From NCBI GenBank assembly GCA_946887385.1, contig CAMPKU010000141.1:1-11382 (forward strand): a stretch of DNA of 11,382 bases, in the 5' to 3' direction. Shown one piece after another: positions 1-6,421 of the stretch. This DNA comes from an uncultured Gammaproteobacteria bacterium (GTDB taxonomy: Bacteria > Pseudomonadota > Gammaproteobacteria > Rariloculales > Rariloculaceae). Within the stretch, counting starts at the first letter, position 1. Each line of letters opens with the position of its first letter. The translations under genes and the position numbers were made by a program. The notes below the pieces were generated by a model that saw only the letters and a list, made by a program, of their open reading frames with translations, was not told the origin of the DNA and searched no databases.

Positions 1-84
1 TCGCCCGCCGGCACTGCGCTGTCGCCGGCCGGCACCGCGCGCTCGTCCGCCGGGGCCGCGCTGTTGCCCGCCGGGGCCGCCGGC
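1..84. repeat. 21-bp tandem repeat, four units, cut by window edge
   Basis: Four consecutive 21-bp units are seen at 1-21, 22-42, 43-63 and 64-84. Each opens with a form of T(C/T)G(C/T)CCG or TCGCCGG and shares the GCCGG core. Read on the minus strand in the frame of the exported protein, each unit encodes seven residues (A-A/V-P-A-G/D-x-S/R). The repeat length is a multiple of three, so gain or loss of units would keep the frame. The array may continue beyond the left edge. Confidence 0.8.
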
Positions 85-218
85 TCCGGCTCGCCGGCAT
101 CGGACTGCGCCCACGCCGGCGCGCTCGCGAAGGCGCCGCAGAGCAGCCACGCAAGCGCCGCGCCGCGCGCGCAGCCGTAGTTTCGATTGCTGGTGGTGGC
201 GAGACCCATCGCTGGCAT
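1..218 (-). CDS. Exported protein with signal peptide, N-terminal part only
   Basis: This reading frame starts at the ATG at 218-216 and runs off the left edge after about 72 codons. The first 37 residues look like a Sec signal peptide: arginines at residues 12 and 18, a hydrophobic core (ALAWLLCGAF, residues 21-30) and a good signal peptidase I site, with AWA at 35-37 followed by Gln38. The mature part begins SDAGEPEP and continues as seven-residue units of the type AAPAGNS, AAPADER, AVPAGDS, encoded by a 21-bp tandem repeat. Such a segment is probably a flexible linker outside the cytoplasm. An in-frame ATG at 209-207 is an alternative start. A GGGGA a few bases before the first ATG favours 218. 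No domain is visible in the part present, so the function is unknown. It is transcribed divergently from the Kor operon. Confidence 0.7.
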   Translation of the reverse strand, partial: MPAMGLATTSNRNYGCARGAALAWLLCGAFASAPAWAQSDAGEPEPAAPAGNSAAPADERAVPAGDSAVPAG

Positions 219-341
219 TCTATCCCCAATGAACTTTGCTCCGCAGCCGCGGGAGAGGCGTTGGCCACGCGCGCGATGAGCCGCTGTTGAGTCCCGACCG
301 AAGCCGGGATCGTTCAGTGTGTGTAGCCGCGGGCAAGTGTC

Positions 342-347
342 TATAAT
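342..347 (+). promoter_or_regulatory. Candidate -10 box for the Kor operon
   Basis: A perfect TATAAT lies 63 bp before the ATG at 411, in the divergent gap between the exported protein and the Kor operon. Transcription from here would start near 354 and give a leader of about 57 bases. No good -35 hexamer sits at 16-18 bp spacing (the region reads GTGTGT), so the site is a candidate only. It might depend on an activator or an alternative upstream contact. Confidence 0.4.
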
Positions 348-410
348 GGCGCGCCGTTCGCTCCCCCTCCGCCACTTTCATGGTGCTGCCCACGGTCTAG
401 ATGCCGCCCG

Positions 411-2228
411 ATGGATCCTACTGACACCCACGGGACCGAGTATTTTCACCGCGTCGTTGATTGCCAGTGGGCGTGCCCGGCACACACCGACGTTCCGGAG
501 TACATCCGGCTCGTGGCGCAAGGGCGGTTTGCCGACGCCTACCTGCTCAATCGCGAATCGAACGTATTTCCGGGCATCTTAGGCCGCGTCTGCGACCGGC
601 CATGCGAGCCCGCCTGCCGCCGCGGGCGCGTGGAAGAGAAGCCGGTGGCCATTTGCCGCTTGAAGCGCGTGGCCGCGGATAATCGCGGCGAGGTGGAGCA
701 CCGCTTGCCGCCGCCGCCGCAGCAGCGCAACGGCCGGCGCGTGGCGCTGATCGGCGCGGGCTGCGCGTCGCTCACGGTGGCGAACGATCTTGCGCCGCTC
801 GGCTACGAGTGCGTGATTTTCGAAGCGCTCGATCGTCCCGGCGGCCTGATGCGCACGAACATTCCCGCGTTTCGCTTGCCGGCCGAGGTGCTCGACGAGG
901 AAATCGGCTATGTGACTCGGCTCGGTGTGGACGTGCGCTTTTCCACGCCGATTCAAAGCCTGCGCGCGTTGCTCGGCGAGGGTTACGACGCCGTGTTCGT
1001 GGGCAGCGGCGCACCGAAGGGCAAGAACTTGCAGCTGCCGGGGCGCGACGCCAGCGATCGCATCCACATCGGCATCGACTGGCTCGGCTCGATCGCGTTC
1101 GGCCATATCGAGTCGGTGGGCGAGCGCGTGCTCATCATCGGCGTGGGCAATACCGCCATGGATTGCTGCCGCAGCTCGCTGCGGCTCGGCGCCAAGAGCG
1201 TGAAGGTCATCGCGCGCAAGCCGCGGCAGTTCTTCAAGGCGTCGGAGTGGGAGCTCGAGGACGCCGAGGAAGAGCGCGTCGACATCGTCGTGAATCATTC
1301 GCCGAAGGAGTTCGTGATCGAAGGCGGCAAGCTCGTGGGCATGCGCTTCGACGAGCTCGAGTACCAGCTCGACGCGCGCGGCGAGATCGTGGCGCAGAAC
1401 GTGCTTCGCGAGGTGTTTCTGCCGTGCGACGACGTGGTGCTCGCGATCGGCCAGGAAAACGCGTTTCCGTGGATCGAGCGCGACCTGGGCCTGCAATTCG
1501 ACCGTCACGACGTGCCCGTGGTGGATGCACAAACCTTTCAATCCACGCGCGCGGGCGTGTTCTTCGGCGGCGACGCCGCGTTCGGCCCGAAGAACATCAT
1601 CTGGGCCGTCGAGCACGGCCACCAAGCCGCGATCTCGATTCACAAGCATTGCGAAGGCACGAGCTTGACGGAGCGGCTGGCGCGCGGCGTGAAGCTCACC
1701 ACGGCGAAGATGGGCATTCACGAGTGGAGCTACAGCAACGGCTACGAGCCGGCGGCGCGGCGCATCATGCCGCACGTGGGTTTAAAGGAGCGCTTCAAGA
1801 AGCTCGACATCGAAGTGGAGCTCGGCTTCACGGCCGAGCAATTCGTCACGGAAGTGGAACGGTGCTTGAACTGCGATCTGCAGACGGTTTTCAAGGCCGA
1901 TCTGTGCATCGAGTGCGACGCGTGCATCGACATTTGCCCCGTGGATTGCCTGGCGATTGCGCCGAACGGCACCGAAGAAGAGCTGTCGCTGAAGCTGAAG
2001 GCCGCGCGCTTGACGCGCGAGCAGCAACTCTTCGTCTCCGCGCCGCTCAAACAAACCGAGCGCGTGATGTTGAAGGACGAAAATTTGTGCGTGCACTGCG
2101 GGCTCTGCGCCGAGCGCTGCCCCACCGGTGCTTGGGACATGCAGAAATCGACCGTGACAGTTCCGTACGCCCGCGACGAAGCACGGCTGGAAGTGGCAGA
2201 GTGGCAAAGCAGCAGAAAAGCCGGCTAA
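411..2228 (+). CDS. NAD(P)-dependent FAD flavoprotein with Fe-S domains, electron-transfer subunit of 2-oxoacid oxidoreductase
   Basis: This 605-residue protein has the architecture of the glutamate-synthase small-subunit/dihydropyrimidine dehydrogenase type. Residues 18-70 form the Cys-rich N-terminal Fe-S domain (C18, C22, C61, C65, C69, with GRVCDRPCEPACRRG). An FAD-binding Rossmann motif follows (VALIGAGCAS, 111-120), then an NAD(P)-binding motif (IIGVGNTAMD, 242-251) and the closing FAD motif (GVFFGGDAAFGP, 382-393). Two 4Fe-4S motifs are at the C-terminus: CIECDACIDICP around C499-C509 and CVHCGLCAERCP at C560-C570, with an extra CLNC at C485/C488. It overlaps korA and almost certainly passes electrons between KorAB and NAD(P). 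Azoarcus and Thauera have a comparable three-part 2-oxoglutarate:NADP+ oxidoreductase, whose flavoprotein is called KorC. Oddities: the usual GxGxxG of the FAD motif ends in Ser, and no clear Shine-Dalgarno precedes the ATG. It is the only start in the open frame (a stop lies at 324-326) that keeps the N-terminal Cys domain. Confidence 0.88.
   Translation: MDPTDTHGTEYFHRVVDCQWACPAHTDVPEYIRLVAQGRFADAYLLNRESNVFPGILGRVCDRPCEPACRRGRVEEKPVAICRLKRVAADNRGEVEHRLPPPPQQRNGRRVALIGAGCASLTVANDLAPLGYECVIFEALDRPGGLMRTNIPAFRLPAEVLDEEIGYVTRLGVDVRFSTPIQSLRALLGEGYDAVFVGSGAPKGKNLQLPGRDASDRIHIGIDWLGSIAFGHIESVGERVLIIGVGNTAMDCCRSSLRLGAKSVKVIARKPRQFFKASEWELEDAEEERVDIVVNHSPKEFVIEGGKLVGMRFDELEYQLDARGEIVAQNVLREVFLPCDDVVLAIGQENAFPWIERDLGLQFDRHDVPVVDAQTFQSTRAGVFFGGDAAFGPKNIIWAVEHGHQAAISIHKHCEGTSLTERLARGVKLTTAKMGIHEWSYSNGYEPAARRIMPHVGLKERFKKLDIEVELGFTAEQFVTEVERCLNCDLQTVFKADLCIECDACIDICPVDCLAIAPNGTEEELSLKLKAARLTREQQLFVSAPLKQTERVMLKDENLCVHCGLCAERCPTGAWDMQKSTVTVPYARDEARLEVAEWQSSRKAG
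2189..2193 (+). promoter_or_regulatory. Ribosome binding site fixing the GTG start of korA
   Basis: GGAAG lies inside the 3' end of the upstream flavoprotein gene, seven bases before the GTG at 2201. It is the only well-placed purine-rich site in front of the conserved korA coding region. It supports a GTG start and a 28-base overlap of the two genes, which implies coupled translation. Confidence 0.6.
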
Positions 2229-4021
2229 ACGACTTCGTCCTCAAGATTGCCAACGTCAACGGCACCGGCTCCGCGAGCGCCAACTCGCTGCTGATGAAAG
2301 TCGTGTTCCGCATGGGCATCCCCGTGAGCGGCAAGAACTTCTTCCCGTCGAACATCCAAGGGCTGCCCACCTGGTACGAGATCCGCGTCAGCAAGGACGG
2401 CTATCTCGGCCGCTCCGGCGACGTGGACATCATGGTGGCCATGAATTCGCAAACCTACGAGCGCGATCTGAAAGAAGTCGCGCCCGGCGGGGTGCTGCTC
2501 TACGACTCCACGTGGCCGCGCGACCGCCTCTTGGCACGGCCCGACATCGACATCATCGGCGTGCCGCTGGCGCGCATGTGCAACGAGCGGTTCGCCGACG
2601 TGCGCACGCGCATCTTGATGAAGAACATGGCGTACGTCGGCGTGCTCACGGCGCTGCTCGAGCTCGACCGCGAGGTGATCACGCAGCTCGTGAAGGAGAC
2701 GTTCGCCAAGAAGCCCGGCCTGATCGAGGCGAACCAGCAGGCGATCGATCTCGGCTACGACTATGCGCGCGCGAATCTGGCCTGTCCGCTGCCGCAGCGC
2801 GTGCAAACCCTCGACAAAACCGCCGGCCACATCTTGATCGACGGCAACACCGCCGCGGCGCTCGGCTGCGTGTACGCCGGCGCGACGGTGGGCGCGTGGT
2901 ATCCCATCACCCCATCCACGTCGCTGATGGACGCGTTCAAGTCGTTTTGCGAGCGCTACCGCAAGCATCCGCAGACCGGCGAGCGCCGCTATTGCGTGGT
3001 GCAGGCGGAGGACGAGCTCGCGGCCATCGGCATCGTGCTCGGCGCCACCTGGAACGGCGCGCGCGCATTCACGCCCACGAGCGGGCCCGGCCTGTCGCTG
3101 ATGAGCGAGTTTTTGGGGTTCGCGTACTTCGCGGAGCTACCGGCCGTGCTGTTCGACGTGCAGCGCGTGGGCCCTTCCACGGGCATGCCCACGCGCACGC
3201 AGCAAGCGGATCTTCTGTCCGCGGCCTATGCCTCGCACGGCGACACCAAGCACGTGCTCTTGTTTCCGCGCGACCCGCGCGAGTGCTTCGAGCTCGCCGT
3301 CACGGCGTTCGATCTGTCCGACCGGCTGCAAACGCCGGTGATCGTGATGTCGGACCTCGACATCGGCATGAACGACTGGATGTGCCCGGAGCTCGACTGG
3401 GATCCGAGCTATCGCCCGGACCGCGGCAAGGTGCTGTCGGCCGAGCAGATCGAGAGCGCGAAGGCGTTCTACCGCTACGTGGACGTCGACGGCGACGGCA
3501 TACCGCAGCGCACGCTGCCCGGCGTGCACCCGCGCGGCGCCTACTTCGTGCGCGGCTCGGGCCATAACCAGTACGGCGGCTACACCGAAGACGCCGGCGA
3601 GTACCGGCAAGTGGTGGATCGGCTGGCCAAGAAGTGGCAGACGGCCGCAACGCTCGTGCCGGCGCCCGTGATCCGCCGCTCGCGCGAGGGCGCCGCGCTG
3701 GGCGTGGTGGCCGTGGGCAGCTGTGACGCGGCGATTGTGGAAGCGCTGGACCGGCTCGCCGAAAAAGGCATTCACGCCGACTATTGCCGCATCCGCGCGT
3801 TCCCGTTCGGCAAAGAGGTGCGGCAGTTTCTCGAGCAGCACGAGCACGTGTTCGTGGTGGAGCAGAACCGCGACGCGCAGCTGAAAACGCTGCTGCTCGC
3901 CGAGCTACAGCACCCGCCGCAGCGCCTGCTGTCGATCTTGAGCTACGGCGGCCTGCCGATCGACTATCGCTGCATCGCGGATGCGCTCGAGCAGCACGCG
4001 GCACATGGAGTGGCGGCATGA
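2201..4021 (+). CDS. korA: 2-oxoacid:acceptor oxidoreductase, fused gamma/alpha subunit
   Basis: This 606-residue protein is a fused gamma/alpha subunit of the CoA-dependent 2-oxoacid:ferredoxin oxidoreductase family. Residues 10 to about 195 form the gamma domain (GTGSASANSLL near 21-31, SGDVDIMVAMN near 72-82). From about 210 comes the pyrimidine-binding alpha part, with the family signatures YPITPST (234-240), QAEDELAAIG (268-277), TPTSGPGLSLM (291-301) and GPSTGMPTRTQQADL (324-338). The C-terminal domain carries VVEQNRDAQL (552-561). With KorB it oxidatively decarboxylates a 2-oxoacid to the acyl-CoA. The substrate is most likely 2-oxoglutarate, judged from the KorAB-type layout, but pyruvate or branched 2-oxoacids cannot be excluded by eye. 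There is no Fe-S motif in this subunit. The GTG start at 2201 has a GGAAG seven bases upstream. The gene overlaps the flavoprotein gene by 28 bases and korB by four (ATGA). The same frame stays open far upstream, but that part is a shadow of the preceding gene. Confidence 0.92.
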   Translation: MAKQQKSRLNDFVLKIANVNGTGSASANSLLMKVVFRMGIPVSGKNFFPSNIQGLPTWYEIRVSKDGYLGRSGDVDIMVAMNSQTYERDLKEVAPGGVLLYDSTWPRDRLLARPDIDIIGVPLARMCNERFADVRTRILMKNMAYVGVLTALLELDREVITQLVKETFAKKPGLIEANQQAIDLGYDYARANLACPLPQRVQTLDKTAGHILIDGNTAAALGCVYAGATVGAWYPITPSTSLMDAFKSFCERYRKHPQTGERRYCVVQAEDELAAIGIVLGATWNGARAFTPTSGPGLSLMSEFLGFAYFAELPAVLFDVQRVGPSTGMPTRTQQADLLSAAYASHGDTKHVLLFPRDPRECFELAVTAFDLSDRLQTPVIVMSDLDIGMNDWMCPELDWDPSYRPDRGKVLSAEQIESAKAFYRYVDVDGDGIPQRTLPGVHPRGAYFVRGSGHNQYGGYTEDAGEYRQVVDRLAKKWQTAATLVPAPVIRRSREGAALGVVAVGSCDAAIVEALDRLAEKGIHADYCRIRAFPFGKEVRQFLEQHEHVFVVEQNRDAQLKTLLLAELQHPPQRLLSILSYGGLPIDYRCIADALEQHAAHGVAA

Positions 4022-5073
4022 CGTCCATCGCGAAACCGCAGATCGTGCACCAGGGCTTGAAGCGCAACGCGCTGGGCCTCACGGTGCGCGACTACGAAGG
4101 CGGCATGTCCACGCTGTGCGCCGGCTGCGGCCACGACTCGATCACGGCCGCGATCGTGCAAGCGTTCTTCGAGCTCGACATTCCGCCGCACGGCGTGGCC
4201 AAGATGAGCGGCATCGGCTGCTCGTCGAAAACGCCGGCGTATTTCCTGAACGCATCGCACGGCTTCAACTCCGTGCACGGGCGCATGCCGTCGATTGCCA
4301 CGGGCGCGAGCGCGGCCAACCGCGAGCTGCACCTGCTCGGCGTGTCCGGCGACGGCGATTCGCTGTCCATCGGCCTCGGGCAGTTCATGCACGCGCTGCG
4401 CCGCAACCTCGACATGGTGTACATCATCGAGAACAACGGCGTGTACGGGCTCACGAAGGGCCAGTTCTCGGCCTCGGCCGACGTGGGCTCGAAGGCGAAG
4501 CGCGGCGAGGTGAACAAGCAGCCGCCCATCGACCCCGTGCAGATGGCGCTGGCGCTCGGCGGCTCGTTCGTGGCGCGCGGCTTCTCCGGCGACAAGGACC
4601 AGCTCGTGCCGCTCATCAAGGCCGGCGTGCGCCACCGCGGGTTCGCGCTGATCGACGTGATCTCGCCCTGCGTCACGTTCAACGATCACGAGGACTCCAC
4701 GAAGAGCTACGCGCACACGCGCGAGTTCAACCATCCCGCCATCTACGCCGACTTCGTGCCGCCATCGCTGCCGATCAAAGCGGCGTACGACGAAGGCGAG
4801 GTGCTGTCCGTGGAGCTGCACGACGGCAGCCGTCTCAACCTGCGCAAGGCGGCTCGCGACTACAACCCGCGCAATCGCGGCGCCGCCATCGACTACATCC
4901 GCGCGCGCCACCGCGACGGCGAAGTGGTGACGGGCCTGCTCTACATCGACGGCGCCGAGCCCGACCTGCACGGCGTGAACGGCACCGTACCCCAGCCGCT
5001 GGCCCAGCTCCCGTACGAAGACCTCTGCCCCGGCCGCGAAGCCCTCCACTCGCTCCAAAAGCGCTTCCGCTAA
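4018..5073 (+). CDS. korB: 2-oxoacid:acceptor oxidoreductase, TPP-binding beta subunit
   Basis: This 351-residue protein is the beta subunit partnering KorA. The thiamine diphosphate site is clear: GDGDSLSIG at 111-119 and ENNGVYGLTKGQ at 138-149, about 26 residues apart as expected for the GDG...NN motif. Cysteines that could ligate the 4Fe-4S cluster of this family are C34 and C37 (CAGCGH), C68 (GIGCSS) and C218 (SPCVTFND). The subunit should therefore transfer electrons from the TPP intermediate to its cluster and on to the flavoprotein encoded upstream. The ATG overlaps the korA stop (ATGA at 4018-4021), with GGAG seven bases before it, so translation is coupled. Length is in the family range, with a C-terminal stretch (about 250-351) that is the least conserved-looking part. 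The stop codon is followed within four bases by a strong palindrome. Confidence 0.93.
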   Translation: MTSIAKPQIVHQGLKRNALGLTVRDYEGGMSTLCAGCGHDSITAAIVQAFFELDIPPHGVAKMSGIGCSSKTPAYFLNASHGFNSVHGRMPSIATGASAANRELHLLGVSGDGDSLSIGLGQFMHALRRNLDMVYIIENNGVYGLTKGQFSASADVGSKAKRGEVNKQPPIDPVQMALALGGSFVARGFSGDKDQLVPLIKAGVRHRGFALIDVISPCVTFNDHEDSTKSYAHTREFNHPAIYADFVPPSLPIKAAYDEGEVLSVELHDGSRLNLRKAARDYNPRNRGAAIDYIRARHRDGEVVTGLLYIDGAEPDLHGVNGTVPQPLAQLPYEDLCPGREALHSLQKRFR

Positions 5074-5076
5074 AAA

Positions 5077-5103
5077 GGGGACGGATTACATAAATCCGTC
5101 CCT
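5077..5103. repeat. REP-like palindrome after korB
   Basis: The arms GGGACGGATT (5078-5087) and AATCCGTCCC (5093-5102) are perfectly complementary over 10 bp around a five-base loop (ACATA). A G-T pair at 5077/5103 extends the stem to 11 bp. It starts four bases after the korB stop. On the plus strand no T-run follows, so it is a poor intrinsic terminator for the Kor operon, although the hairpin may still protect the mRNA 3' end. Read on the minus strand it is followed by CTTTTTA, the layout of a terminator, but no minus-strand gene ends here. The GGGGACGGATT-type arm recalls dispersed REP-like sequences linked to Y1-type (RAYT) transposases in proteobacteria. That identity is from memory and not verified. 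Confidence 0.6.
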
Positions 5104-5119
5104 CCGCCCTCCCGGCAGA

Positions 5120-5135
5120 TGTGACGTAATTCACC
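5120..5135. promoter_or_regulatory. CRP-type operator upstream of the coiled-coil gene
   Basis: TGTGA-CGTAAT-TCACC fits the CRP/Clp consensus TGTGA-N6-TCACA at nine of ten positions, with exact six-base spacing. It lies 59 bp before the ATG at 5194, in the gap between korB and the coiled-coil gene. No clear -10/-35 pair is visible between it and the gene, so its role is unproven. The nearby GTAATCCG (5136-5143) can also pair with CGGATTAC (5082-5089) in the palindrome above. Confidence 0.4.
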
Positions 5136-5193
5136 GTAATCCGCCGCCAAAACCGGCAGCGTAGCAAGCGCTGTTCCACGTGGTGCGCCCTAC

Positions 5194-6090
5194 ATGACCG
5201 AACCGACCGCAACGATCCAGAGCCTTCGAGATCGGCTCACCGGGCTGCTTGCCGACTGGGGCAGCGAGCTGGCGTTGGTCTTGAAGGAGCTCGAGCAAAA
5301 GCGCGCGCGCGTGGCCGAGCTCGAAGGCGGAGCGGCGGGCCGCGACAACGAGCTCGAGGCGCTGAAGCAGCGCGTCGACGGCCAGAACACCTTGATCGAG
5401 GCGCTGCGCGGCGACGCCGAAGAAGTTTCGAAGCTGCGCGCCGAAGTGCGCACCCGCGATCTCGAGCTCGAGCGCGTGAGCTCGGAGCTCGAAAGCAAGA
5501 AAGAGCTCGTGCGTGCGTTGCGCCGCGACACCGACGGCACCGAGCGGCTGAAAGCCGATACCCGCCAAAAAGACCGTGAGCTCGAGGAGCTTCGAACGAA
5601 GCTGCAGCGCGCGGAGCGCACGGCGAACGAAGCGAATCAGCAGCTCGCGAGCCTGCGCGAGGCCGCCGACGGCAAGGCGAGCGAGGAACGGGCCGAAATC
5701 GAAGCGTTGCGCTCGGAGCTCGAGGCGCGTAAGACGGTGGTGAAGAGCCTGCGCGCCGATCAAGAGCGCGTGACCGCGCTGCAAGCCAGCCTCGAAGAGA
5801 AGCGCGACATCATCGAGCAGCTCGAGGCATCGATCAACCGGCACTCCAACACGATTGCCGAGCTGCGCCGCAGTGCCGATGCGTGGAAGCGCAAATATCA
5901 CTCCGTGAAGGGCGATAGCGCGACGGCCACGACCTCGGTGAACCTGCCGTCGCTCAGCGACACGGACGTTCGCGTGATCGAGCAGATCGAGAAGACGTCG
6001 GGCGGCAAGACCGACGCCACGATCGCGATCGACATGCGCCGCTCATTGCTCGAGGCGCGCCGCACGGCGGCACAGGGCAACGAGAAATAG
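5194..6090 (+). CDS. Coiled-coil protein with ~38-residue repeats, function unknown
   Basis: This 298-residue protein is dominated by charged heptad-like sequence from about residue 10 to 235, with no signal peptide and no membrane segment. It is expected to be an elongated cytoplasmic coiled coil. An internal repeat is visible: LRGD (71-74), LRRD (109-112), LRAD (186-189) and LRRS (224-227) are spaced 38, 77 and 38 residues apart. Each is preceded by a (K/N)-(T/E)-(L/V)-(V/I) stretch, and the first three are followed by a Leu and then an acidic (D/E)-rich turn into the next helix. The unit expected near 147 is degenerate. A short non-coil tail (about 238-298) carries SLSDTDVRVIEQIEKTSGG and a final basic helix. 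The start at 5194 is the only ATG keeping the N-terminal helix, but no Shine-Dalgarno is obvious. It lies between the Kor and prkA operons, separated from both by control regions. I do not recognise a named family. Confidence 0.8.
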   Translation: MTEPTATIQSLRDRLTGLLADWGSELALVLKELEQKRARVAELEGGAAGRDNELEALKQRVDGQNTLIEALRGDAEEVSKLRAEVRTRDLELERVSSELESKKELVRALRRDTDGTERLKADTRQKDRELEELRTKLQRAERTANEANQQLASLREAADGKASEERAEIEALRSELEARKTVVKSLRADQERVTALQASLEEKRDIIEQLEASINRHSNTIAELRRSADAWKRKYHSVKGDSATATTSVNLPSLSDTDVRVIEQIEKTSGGKTDATIAIDMRRSLLEARRTAAQGNEK

Positions 6091-6097
6091 CCGCAGC

Positions 6098-6123
6098 GGC
6101 CGGCGCATCCCAAGCTGCCGGCC
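6098..6123 (+). terminator. Weak terminator candidate after the coiled-coil gene
   Basis: GGCCGGC (6098-6104) and GCCGGCC (6117-6123) form a perfect 7-bp GC stem with a 12-base loop, starting eight bases after the stop codon. No T-run follows directly; the nearest T-rich stretch (TTTCTT) is about 12 bases further on. It may end transcription only inefficiently. Confidence 0.3.
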
Positions 6124-6172
6124 CTCTCCAGCGCTTTCTTAAGCTTCGCTCACTGAAGCCCCGGCGCCGATT

Positions 6173-6188
6173 CGGCACGGGTCGTGCA
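6173..6188 (+). promoter_or_regulatory. Sigma-54 (RpoN) promoter of the prkA operon
   Basis: CGGCACGGGTCGTGCA matches the sigma-54 consensus TGGCACGrNNNTTGCW at all defined positions except the first T (here C) and the first T of the -12 element (here G). The invariant GG (6174-6175) and GC (6186-6187) are separated by exactly 10 bases. Transcription would begin about 12 bases after the GC, near 6199. In E. coli the prkA/yhbH homologues yeaGH are known NtrC/sigma-54 targets, which makes the site plausible. No clear NtrC or other enhancer site was found upstream by eye. Confidence 0.65.
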
Positions 6189-6229
6189 TTAGTGTTTGCG
6201 AATGGGTCGTACTTATGTTCAACGAATCC

Positions 6230-6235
6230 TATAAT
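6230..6235 (+). promoter_or_regulatory. Possible sigma-70/sigma-S -10 box upstream of prkA
   Basis: A perfect TATAAT lies 192 bp before the prkA ATG, in an AT-rich stretch. At 17-bp spacing the -35 region reads TCGTAC, a poor match, so a sigma-S-type or activator-dependent promoter is conceivable. It may also be chance in AT-rich sequence. It lies downstream of the sigma-54 start and could give a second, shorter transcript. Confidence 0.3.
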
Positions 6236-6416
6236 TGTGACTGTACTCACAGACACATTGAGTAGAAAGTTCGAGCCTGACTCTGACGACGATTTAACGG
6301 AACGCCGATTACGTTACTTCGTCTAATCAACCGATCGGCATTAACTGGAGGGCCCGCAAGACGATCAAACAACAATAAAAAACGCCACGTGCCATGGCAT
6401 CGATAACATCAAGGTA

Positions 6417-6421
6417 GGGAG
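6417..6421 (+). promoter_or_regulatory. Ribosome binding site supporting the prkA ATG
   Basis: GGGAG lies five bases before the ATG at 6427. Two other in-frame start codons, GTG at 6421 and TTG at 6424, are close by. The GTG overlaps this site itself and would depend on the weaker AAGG at 6411-6414, so ATG 6427 is preferred. The choice changes the protein by two residues only. Confidence 0.5.

Noticed and set aside
319..582. 87-codon plus-strand open frame before and across the flavoprotein start
   Set aside because: It overlaps the likely -10 box and the conserved N-terminal Cys domain in another frame, and has no motif.
579..1775. Long minus-strand open frame (398 codons) opposite the flavoprotein gene
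   Set aside because: The translation is rich in Arg/Ala/His low-complexity sequence with no domain. The opposite strand encodes a clear multi-motif protein. Typical antisense openness of high-GC DNA.
809..2200. Upstream extension of the korA frame
   Set aside because: The frame is open but its translation is Arg/Ala-rich shadow of the flavoprotein gene. Conserved KorA sequence begins just after GTG 2201.
3964..5058. Minus-strand open frame of 364 codons opposite korB
   Set aside because: Composition is Val/Ala/Arg/His-rich without motifs, and korB is unambiguous. A shadow of high-GC codon bias.
6143..6159. GCTTC/GAAGC inverted repeat as an intrinsic terminator
   Set aside because: The stem is only 5 bp and no T-run follows it.
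6390..6399. TGCCATGGCA palindrome as an operator, and the short ATG frame starting at 6394
   Set aside because: A 10-bp palindrome can easily arise by chance, and the ATG frame ends after seven codons at the TAG at 6415-6417.
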